From NCBI GenBank assembly GCA_025963715.1, contig JAOQAG010000014.1:30065-94064 (forward strand): a stretch of DNA of 64,000 nucleotides, given 5' to 3'. The DNA comes from Bacteroidota bacterium. GTDB taxonomy: Bacteria > Bacteroidota > Bacteroidia > 2-12-FULL-35-15. A program made the translations under genes and the position numbers. Every line of letters begins with the position of its first letter. The stretch's first letter is position 1. The notes beneath the pieces were generated by a model. The model was not told the origin of the DNA. It saw nothing but the letters and a program-made list of their open reading frames with translations, and did no database searches. Below are positions 55,190 to 62,081 of this stretch, piece by piece.

Positions 55190-55390
55190 TTATTGAAGCG
55201 TGCAGGTTTTGGTACTTGTTTCCTGGTCAGAACAAAATGATTTAGCTTTTTTCTTAGTCGTTTTAATTTCCGAATTATAAGTATAGCCGGAAGTGGTTTT
55301 ACAAACACAGGTATAGTCTTTTTTACAAGACGGCAATCCTGTTAAAGTGATTGTGCCAATGATCAGTAGGCAAGTTGTAAATTTATACAT
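55190..55390 (-). CDS. Small cysteine-rich lipoprotein
   Basis: 66 residues: signal with lipobox GLPSC (Cys22), then KKDYTCVCKTTSGYTYNSEIKTTKKKAKSFCSDQETSTKTC. Four cysteines in a C-x-C...C...C pattern suggest two disulfides. Similar KDYTCxC small lipoproteins are common and unassigned in Bacteroidota. Confidence 0.7.
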   Translation of the reverse strand: MYKFTTCLLIIGTITLTGLPSCKKDYTCVCKTTSGYTYNSEIKTTKKKAKSFCSDQETSTKTCTLQ

Positions 55391-55447
55391 AGTTTTAATT
55401 TTTTAATGTTTATAAAGTAAAGATATGTGTTTTTAAATAACTTGTTG

Positions 55448-55563
55448 ATGCCAGTCCTAATCTGAATCCTACAGGCCCGGAAACACGTCAGTATTATGTA
55501 ACAATGATCCTGAACGATGTGGAAGTGGGGATTCCTTCTTTGCCGATAACAATTAATATTTAA
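55448..55563 (+). pseudogene. C-terminal remnant of a lost gene
   Basis: An open stretch of 37 codons after an in-frame stop has no start but reads like a protein end (DASPNLNPTGPETRQYY ... NDVEVGIPSLPITINI), and is followed 20 bp later by a strong terminator. Probably the 3' end of a deleted gene at the border of the accessory region. Confidence 0.4.
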
Positions 55564-55582
55564 GTTTAGTTTTTAATAATAA

Positions 55583-55615
55583 AAAAAGAAGCTCCGTGAT
55601 TGGAGCTTCTTTTTT
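55583..55615 (+). terminator. Intrinsic terminator
   Basis: Stem AAGAAGCTCC / GGAGCTTCTT with GTGATT loop between A-run and T-run. Confidence 0.8.
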
Positions 55616-55738
55616 GTTGATCTTTTTGTAAAAAAACAGATTGCTTTTTTCTGGGTCGTTCGTACCTTCATACCATTTCGTCACCAGGTTGGAGCCTAGC
55701 GCCTACAAATGCTATAATATCTTTGAAAGCATTTTCTT

Positions 55739-56379
55739 CTATTTAATAATTATATGGCTAGCATGTTTCAATTTATTATAATCATAAATTTGACCTACAT
55801 AATTATCTATTTCGTCCTTATTAGTTTCATAATTGAAATAACTAAAATACATACCCAATATACCTTTTTGTTTATCAACATAACAAACCAAATCCTTGCC
55901 ATGTTTATTCCTAGTGACATCATAATATTTAAATTTAAAAATAGAATCGTTACTATTAATAAATATGTCCTCTAATTCAAATGAATAATTTATTTTACTT
56001 GAGTCAATCTCATTTATATACTTAGCTCCAATATTCATATCAAAATTAAATAGCAAAAATTTATTGGTATCTTTTTCGTCAATATTTGTTTTGAAATATA
56101 TTTTATTTTTTTCTAAAAAAATATACCCTTTTAAATGATCCATATTCGCAATAAATTTATCATTTACTTCTATCCCTTGCCAACTAGTAAATTCAAATTT
56201 GTATGCAGGATTCTTTTGATAATAAAAGAGAGAATCAATTGTTAATATTTGTCGTTTTTCCGGGTTAAGACCCAAATTTGATTTGTATTCCGAAAAAAAT
56301 GGTTCATTTTTTATTGAAGTATTTTTACAGCCTAATACCAAACTAATTACAATTATTATATATATATATAACCTTTCAT
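55739..56379 (-). CDS. Lipoprotein behind an orphan RHS C-terminus; signal peptide interrupted by (TA)7
   Basis: The main frame encodes 200 residues from a TTG at 56341 (VLGCKNTSIKNEPFF...IYDYNKLKHASHIIIK). An ATG at 56379 overlaps the stop of the upstream RHS fragment (TAATG) and reads MKGYIYI before stopping in a (TA)7 tract (56357-56370). Removing one TA unit joins them into a perfect lipoprotein signal, MKGYIYIIIVISLVLGC. So in the present state the full signal is out of frame; slippage could switch it. By position it is the likely immunity or partner protein of the RHS C-terminal toxin. AT-rich compared with housekeeping genes, consistent with acquisition. Confidence 0.6.
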
Positions 56380-57155
56380 TATTTATTTTTTTGTTTAATG
56401 TTTTCTATTGTTTTTTCAATTTTTTTACCTGCATTTTCAATCTGCTTTTTTCCAACACTTGCTGGATTATCACCGTTAATGTCAATATCTTCATCTCTTG
56501 GAGAATAAACACCTACCAGTTTAACTTTATCTCCAAAAAATTTCTGATGATCTTCTAGAGTGGAATGTTTATTTCCTAACATATCATCTAATACGTGAGC
56601 TTTTGCTTCATGCCATATCGAATTTGCGCCTACTTTCATAGCATTCACAGCAGCTTTTGTATTTGTAAAAATATTTTTTGTTATAAACTTAAATATATCA
56701 TTATTAATTACCATTACAATGGCTTTTTGATTTTCGCCAATATTCCATATACCATAATCAAGAGCATTTGCTTCAGTTACAAAATCTGTCTGACCTTCAA
56801 GGCCCTCATCTACTGTACCATCAGGATTAATCTTTAAAGGAGAATATTTATTATTAGCATCAACTGGTCTAAATGAAGCAATATAAACATCCATTTTTTG
56901 AGGATTAATTTGAGGGTCTTTTATATCCTTTTGAAATTGCCGCCATATGTCAGTACAATTCAATATCCATAAAGCCATTCTTAGACCAAAATTTGCTTTA
57001 TCTTGATCAACAATTTTTACTTTTTCCAGCCCATCCATATCAATACACCTTATTACATCATTTTCTGCAAATGCATATGGTGTAAGCATTGGATATTTAC
57101 CCATTAAAGGATCAACACTTAAAAATTTCCCTAGCCGTGGATCATAAATCCGCAT
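56379..57155 (-). CDS. Orphan RHS C-terminal fragment with putative toxin domain
   Basis: 258 residues from the ATG; the frame is open upstream to 57266 and encodes the RHS core YRYGFNGKENDNEVKG directly before it. It contains the end of the RHS core (MRIYDPRLGKFLSVDPLMGKYPMLTPYAFAENDVIRCIDMDG), then a variable C-terminus. That part includes ANSIWHEAKAHVLDDMLG and TLEDHQKFFGDKVKLVG, a His-Glu-x-x-x-His pattern suggesting a metal-binding hydrolase (tentative). No RHS shell or signal is present, so it is a displaced C-terminal cassette like those left by RHS/CDI tip switching. Confidence 0.7.
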   Translation of the reverse strand: MRIYDPRLGKFLSVDPLMGKYPMLTPYAFAENDVIRCIDMDGLEKVKIVDQDKANFGLRMALWILNCTDIWRQFQKDIKDPQINPQKMDVYIASFRPVDANNKYSPLKINPDGTVDEGLEGQTDFVTEANALDYGIWNIGENQKAIVMVINNDIFKFITKNIFTNTKAAVNAMKVGANSIWHEAKAHVLDDMLGNKHSTLEDHQKFFGDKVKLVGVYSPRDEDIDINGDNPASVGKKQIENAGKKIEKTIENIKQKNK

Positions 57156-57336
57156 CCCATAATCCTGTTGATTACCAGCGCCTTTTACTTCGTTGTCATT
57201 CTCTTTCCCATTAAATCCGTATCTGTATTGCTTTGTACGCCTACAAATAAAACTATTATTTGTGTATCAGGAAATATTCAAAGAACATTTACTTTAATAA
57301 AAGTAGGAAAAAAATGGGAATGTTATAAATAAAAAA

Positions 57337-57361
57337 AGCTCTGAGTTATCAGAGCTTTTAA
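57337..57361 (-). terminator. Intrinsic terminator
   Basis: Stem AAAGCTCTGA / TCAGAGCTTT with GTTA loop, flanked by A- and T-runs; it lies 22 bp past the stop of the DUF2442-HTH gene on the minus strand. Confidence 0.75.
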
Positions 57362-57382
57362 AGAATACTTGAGTAAATTTAA

Positions 57383-57913
57383 TTAATCTATTGAGATTGA
57401 TAAATGTTTATTTAAGCCAGCTTCAACGATCTTTTTTAAAGTCATAATTTCCATATCATGTCCGTTTTCTAATTTTGTAATGTACGTTCTTGACGTACCT
57501 GATAGTTCAGCAACTTGATTTTGAGAAAGATTTGCTGATAACCTTGCTGTTTTGAAAAGCTGTCCGATCTTTAAACTTAATCTATCATCTGCTGTACTTA
57601 AATTGTATAATGTATCAGCACCCACCTCAAATGGAACTTTTATTTTTTTTCCATTCATCCCTGTCATAAATACATCCACATTATCCCACGATAATGTATG
57701 GTTTGCCACTTTTACTTTAGCAAATTCACTTGGAATTAATAGCTTATAATCCGGTTCGGACTTGGTTACTTTCCAATTATTTTTTAAAATCTCATTAAAA
57801 TCAAGAATCCTATCTTCTCCATTGCTAAATAATACAGAGAGTTTTAATTTGTTTTTTTCAATGCGATTGATCTTTAAGATTTTAACTAATCGCTTATACG
57901 TTTTATTTTCCAT
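57383..57913 (-). CDS. DUF2442 domain fused to XRE-type helix-turn-helix (antitoxin-like)
   Basis: 176 residues. N-terminal DUF2442 (LKLSVLFSNGEDRILDFNEILKNN ... FAKVKVANHTLSWDNVDVFMTG), then an XRE HTH at about residues 118-170 (IGQLFKTARLSANLSQNQVAELSGTSRTYITKLENGHDMEIMTLKKIVEA). It overlaps the DUF4160 gene by 11 bp. DUF2442 and DUF4160 are often neighbours; the fused DNA-binding domain and the palindrome at their promoter suggest an autorepressing toxin-antitoxin-like pair, although activity has not been shown to my knowledge. Confidence 0.82.
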   Translation of the reverse strand: MENKTYKRLVKILKINRIEKNKLKLSVLFSNGEDRILDFNEILKNNWKVTKSEPDYKLLIPSEFAKVKVANHTLSWDNVDVFMTGMNGKKIKVPFEVGADTLYNLSTADDRLSLKIGQLFKTARLSANLSQNQVAELSGTSRTYITKLENGHDMEIMTLKKIVEAGLNKHLSISID

Positions 57914-58223
57914 TTTTTTTGCCCCCTTTCTTTGTCGTTTTCTTTTTTACAGGTACTTTTTTAGTTGGTTCTTTTTTTTCGGGTAACCTTAACCTGGGAT
58001 TTAATTCATAAAAATTCTCTTCAACTATGGCTCTATTTTCAGATAGCCATTCTTGTACAATTTTTAATTTTTTACCTGAAATATATCCTTCAACTATTTC
58101 CCCGGTTCTGATATTAACTAAAGCCACATCGTCACCTGAAAATGCGTGTATGTGAGGAGGGAGATGCTCCCTGCTTCGCACATATATACTTACTCCGTCT
58201 TTGTCAATTAATAATGGTGCCAT
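57903..58223 (-). CDS. DUF4160 family protein (toxin-like partner)
   Basis: 106 residues. DUF4160 hallmark: VSIYVRSREHLPPHIHAFSGDDVALVNIRTGEIVEG, with EHxPPHxH, a conserved His motif. Ends in a Lys-rich tail (KKVPVKKKTTKKGGKKNGK). First gene of the pair with DUF2442-HTH, leader about 8 nt from the promoter box. Possible nuclease or other effector; function not known. Confidence 0.82.
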   Translation of the reverse strand: MAPLLIDKDGVSIYVRSREHLPPHIHAFSGDDVALVNIRTGEIVEGYISGKKLKIVQEWLSENRAIVEENFYELNPRLRLPEKKEPTKKVPVKKKTTKKGGKKNGK

Positions 58224-58237
58224 ATCTTCTTATACTA

Positions 58238-58259
58238 CAAATGTACCTAATTAGATACA
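58238..58259. promoter_or_regulatory. Promoter and overlapping palindromic operator of the DUF4160/DUF2442-HTH pair
   Basis: The minus strand contains TACATTTG (58238-58245, exact -7 consensus). Overlapping it is TGTACCTAATTAGATACA (58242-58259), a nearly perfect 18-bp palindrome. The HTH protein of the operon probably binds here. Confidence 0.65.
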
Positions 58260-58289
58260 TAAAAACAAAAAAAATAATTTTTTTACGTG

Positions 58290-58926
58290 TTAATCTATCG
58301 GAAACCATTTATTCATCAATTCCCTTTGCTCTTCCACATTCGTCTGGCGGTACTTAATAGTAGAAGAAATCCATTTATGCCCCGCCATCAATTGTACCTG
58401 CTCCAGGGGTAGTTTTTTCTCATTCATCCAGTTCGAGATCACGCTCTGCCGGATCGTCTGGGGATTTAGGTTCCGATCCGGGAATAAGCCTTTATACGTG
58501 GAAACCAGGTAATGAATATCGTCCTTTGATAATACCGTTCCCAGCTTTCCAATAGCCAGGCAATCCGTTTCGGACTTCAATAGCTTTTTGCGGCTTTCGT
58601 GGATGTACCTGTCAAGGATACGGTATTGCCGGGGCATGATCTCCAAATGCCTGGATGCGTTTTTCCGGCTGTTCTTTATGAAGATAATGCCTTTGTCCAG
58701 GTCAATGTGATCTACTTTTAAACGGCTTATTTCACCAACGGTCAAACCCTGGTAGATCAACAGGGAAATAACCGCCTGGTTGCGCAATTTTAAATCCTGG
58801 TAACGTTCTTCCCGCTCCAGGAGCAATTCCAGTTCGGTACTGCTGAACAAATCGTGTAAAGTAATGTTCCGGCTCTTTCTTATTTTGATTTGAAGCGCCC
58901 GGCAGGGATGGTCATCTCTTTGCTGT
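58290..58926 (-). pseudogene. Truncated, degenerate tyrosine recombinase
   Basis: The catalytic half of a phage-type integrase: 186 residues from a TTG at 58850, with open frame upstream reading YYDYLVATQQRDDHPCRALQIKIRK before homology stops near 58960. The N-terminal core-binding half is missing. Catalytic residues are changed: the first Arg position reads GLTVGEI (Thr), the box II His/Arg region reads QTIRQS, while AGHKWIS (His) and IKYRQ (Tyr) remain. It is probably inactive. The break point coincides with the plus-strand zinc-ribbon gene. Confidence 0.7.
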
Positions 58927-58963
58927 GTTGCAACCAGGTAATCATAGTATTTTTTTATTCCCG

Positions 58964-59329
58964 GTGGAAGAAAAAGCGACGAAAGATTGTCCTGTGTGCG
59001 GTAAAACCGTTAAGGGACGAATTGATAAAAAATTCTGTTCCGAATTATGCCGGAATGCTTCCAATAACGAACGGGGATTTAAGGAATATAAAAAAACGAA
59101 TGTTATCAACGGGATTCTGAGAAAGAACAGACAAGTACTTGAAAAGCTAATTTCCCAGCGGATTAAAAAAGTGAGCAAAGAACATTTGTTGCAAATGGAT
59201 TTTAACTTTTATTATTTTACACACATCCACACTGCCGGTAAAGGAGTGTGCTGTTTCTTTTGTTATGATTATGGGTATTATTCTGCGGAAAACGATTGTT
59301 ATAAGCTGGTAAAGCGCGATTGTTTTTAA
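58964..59329 (+). CDS. Zinc-ribbon protein of Bacteroidota islands (5' end uncertain)
   Basis: 121 residues from a GTG at 58964; the frame stays open to GTG 58925, but that part reads opposite the integrase and is unlikely. CPVCGKTVKGRIDKKFCSELCRNASNN is a Cys4 zinc ribbon; then RGFKEYKKTNVINGILRKNRQVLEKL and a C-terminal YYFTHIHTAGKGVCCFFCYDYGYYSAENDCYKLV. Small single-domain proteins of this type are common in Bacteroidota, function unknown. No ATG start: its original 5' end may have been lost at the junction. Confidence 0.65.
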   Translation: MEEKATKDCPVCGKTVKGRIDKKFCSELCRNASNNERGFKEYKKTNVINGILRKNRQVLEKLISQRIKKVSKEHLLQMDFNFYYFTHIHTAGKGVCCFFCYDYGYYSAENDCYKLVKRDCF

Positions 59330-59437
59330 ATTTATTTGATTAAAAAAGGTTTTTCGCCGAATATTTGAATGAGATCAAGGATTGCGGGAAAGAGGCAAAA
59401 GATAAATGCATTTTAAAACACTCTTTAATTTTATTGT

Positions 59438-60721
59438 ATGGATGCAGTTGCGATCACTAAAAGAAGTTACCATCCGCTAGTGCTGTTTTTTTATTACTCT
59501 AAACTATTAACGAATGATCAATTAGCGCAAATACCTGATACGACTATTGCTTATTGGGATAAAAACAAACTGGAATTCATGTTTGGTTCTGATTGGGTAA
59601 AGGGTGTTTCTGCGGATTATGAAAATTTTTCAAAAACACAAAAACGTAAAATTGTTGCCAAAGCGGCTAAATTATGCCTCAAAACGCTGGCTTGTATATC
59701 TTCTGTATTGGATAAGACAGGAAACATCCAGGGAATAATGAAGAAAAATGCGAAGAAGGTAATTGATACCATTGATTATCTGGTAACGGAAATGCCGGTA
59801 AAAAAGGCTTGCCGGATTTTTAAGATTTCAACAAATCAATATTTTCGCTGGAAGAATAAAATATACTGTACCGCTTCCGTTTTAAATCTTTGTTTTAAAA
59901 CCCATCCGCATCAATTAACGATTGCTGAAGCAACTTGCATCAAGGAGGCAATCAATAATCCTGAATATAAATACCTCCCGGGAGTAAGCATTTATTATTC
60001 GCTTTTAAATGCAGGAAAACTGTTTTGTTCCATCACTACCTTTTACAAATATGCACAATTGCTTTTTGTGGGTGAAAAGTTAAAACGCCCGAAAGAACCC
60101 AAGGTTAGGCTGTTTGCATCACGTCCTTTTGAATACCTTCACATTGACACGACTTTAATCCCAACACTAAAAGGCGGAACAAAACGGGTGGTATTTGTGA
60201 AGGATAACTTTTCAAAGGCATTACTGCATAAAGTGATTGTTCCGGATGGAAAATCGGTATGGATTGCCGATGTTTTAAAAGAAACGTTTATACAACATCA
60301 TTTAATGAATTACAAAGAACCTATTCACATCATATCGGATAAAGGCTCGGAAAACAGGGGAGAGGTTTTAAAATGGATCGATCAGTTTGAGCAGCCAAAC
60401 ATGGTGATTAAAAAAACGGTGGGCGAAGATCATTTTAAATACTATAATAATGAGGTGGAAAGCGCCTTTCATATTTTTAAAAATGAATTCTCCCGTGATA
60501 AGATATACAATGATACCGCTGATTTACAAAATGGGATTGATGAATTTTATATTTATTTCAATGAAAAGCGCTACCCGAAAGAATTATACGGATTAACGCC
60601 TCAGCAGGTTTTGAATGGTGAAATTCCTGATAAGAACAGGTTTAAAGAACAAATTAAAGCTCAAAAGGGAGTACGCTATCAGAAAAACAAGTCCGCAAAA
60701 TTCTGTGATGTGTGTTCTTAA
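59438..60721 (+). mobile_element. DDE (rve-type) transposase of an insertion sequence
   Basis: 427 residues. An N-terminal helical DNA-binding part (LTNDQLAQIPDTTIAYW; MPVKKACRIFKISTNQYFRWKNK, an HTH) leads to the integrase core: FEYLHIDTTLIPT (first Asp), HIISDKGSENRGEVLKW (second Asp) and NNEVESAFHIFKNEF (Glu), with a final YPKELYGLTPQQVLNG. It resembles single-frame IS3/IS481-like transposases of Bacteroidota. Full-length and uninterrupted, so possibly active. I could not find its terminal inverted repeats. It lies between the two RHS modules. Confidence 0.82.
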
Positions 60722-60756
60722 ACTGAAAATCAAATAAAAAAATCATTTTAGAAATT

Positions 60757-60816
60757 GAAAATTTGTAATCCGGATTGCTGCCAGAAAAATAATCCGGAAT
60801 AAAATACAAATTTTTC
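60757..60816. repeat. Nested inverted repeat after the transposase gene
   Basis: Outer arms GAAAATTTGTA / TACAAATTTTTC and inner arms ATCCGGATT / AATCCGGA. Possibly a terminator or part of the element's end. Confidence 0.5.
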
Positions 60817-60924
60817 AACTAAAAAATGCCTGCAGATTTTAAAACGGATATTCGTAGGTTTTGAAGCGTTTTTCCGTGGACAACAATCGTTGAAGGCTAC
60901 TCCTTTTCCAAAATTGGAAATTAC

Positions 60925-62079
60925 TTAAAAAAGAGGAATAACATCTTCAATTCCAGTCTTAGGCAAATCTTCACGTTGCTGTCCTATGATATAACCTTTA
61001 GAAGTTGGTTCGCAAAACGTATAAGAATTCATTTTATAAGAAATGTGGTCAAATTTTTTCGAATTATAATTAATAGCAATATTTAAATGGTCTTTATCTG
61101 CATAATTTAAAGCAACTGATTTTAGTCCGTATATTTCTTTAATTAAATAAGAAAATAACAATACCCTGTCTTCACAATCAGAAAAATCACTAGATATTGT
61201 TTGCTCTGGATTAAATATTCGATCTTGCCCCCATATTTCTCTATCATCCTTATAAGGTAATGATTGGCAAAATGTGAGAAGTATATTTAGATTGGTTGTT
61301 GTGTCATTCTTTTGAAATAGAACCTTAAATTGGTTAATAATACTTGTTTTAAATTCATTGGAGATAAAAGCAGATAAATAAGATTTTCCTACGGACATGG
61401 CAGGAATACGATCGGAATATAATTTTAGCTGCTCATTGATTTTAATTGTTACATTCATCGTTTTTTCTTTATAAATAAAACTGATAGTTTTATTTATAAT
61501 TTTCGATTTGAAATTTGGCTTTTTATTAGGTTCTAGCTTAAAAGAATTACTGCCATTTAAGTTTAAGTCCCTAAATCTAGACATATCTTTTACTTCTTTA
61601 TTTTTATCAAATGATATTTCGCAATAATAATCTCCATTATAAAAAAAACCTAATGAATGCAAAAATTGATAATTTACCTTGTCATATACAGCAGTCTCAT
61701 GTATTAAATATAATAGTTGAACATTGTAACCAGATTTTTTCAAGAGACAATAATTAATAATATTCTTGTAGTTTTCATCAATTGACAATGAGGATGTAAA
61801 ATCTTGTAGTAAAAATGAATAACCAATGTCGTCCAAATTTAATTTTTGAGATAGCGCTTTTAATTGTTTAATTATACTCTCACAATCATACCTATATATA
61901 TAGTTACTTAAATCGTTAATAGTAGCGGAATTAACTTCTTTCAAGTAATCGGAATTATAATTAACTAAGCTATCATTAAATGAGATTTCTATTTTTTCTC
62001 CATAAAAATTATATGAATTTACCTTTCCGAATAAGTAGCATGGAAAAATCAAAAAAATCAAAAAAATATTTTTTTTCAT
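60925..62079 (-). CDS. Secreted transglutaminase-like protein, partner gene of the RHS protein
   Basis: 384 residues, signal peptide to about residue 22 (LIFLIFPCYLFGKVNS). The C-terminal third looks like a transglutaminase/cysteine-protease-like core: SDFSDCEDRVLLFSYLIKEIYG (Cys302), DHLNIAI (His331) and SYTFCEPT (Glu357 where Asp is usual), followed by GYIIGQQREDLP. It begins 2 bp after the RHS stop codon, so it is co-translated with it; by analogy with RHS/immunity pairs it may be the immunity or an accessory protein, but the enzyme-like triad also allows a second effector. AT-rich. Confidence 0.68.
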   Translation of the reverse strand: MKKNIFLIFLIFPCYLFGKVNSYNFYGEKIEISFNDSLVNYNSDYLKEVNSATINDLSNYIYRYDCESIIKQLKALSQKLNLDDIGYSFLLQDFTSSLSIDENYKNIINYCLLKKSGYNVQLLYLIHETAVYDKVNYQFLHSLGFFYNGDYYCEISFDKNKEVKDMSRFRDLNLNGSNSFKLEPNKKPNFKSKIINKTISFIYKEKTMNVTIKINEQLKLYSDRIPAMSVGKSYLSAFISNEFKTSIINQFKVLFQKNDTTTNLNILLTFCQSLPYKDDREIWGQDRIFNPEQTISSDFSDCEDRVLLFSYLIKEIYGLKSVALNYADKDHLNIAINYNSKKFDHISYKMNSYTFCEPTSKGYIIGQQREDLPKTGIEDVIPLF

Positions 62080-62081
62080 AT

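Noticed and set aside
57240..57333. Possible plus-strand gene end (VSGNIQRTFTLIK...) next to the RHS fragment
   Set aside because: Requires a frameshift in an A-run and has no start; too short to support.
59330..60924. Terminal inverted repeats of the IS element
   Set aside because: Compared both flanks by eye; the nested repeat at 60757-60816 has no partner on the left side.
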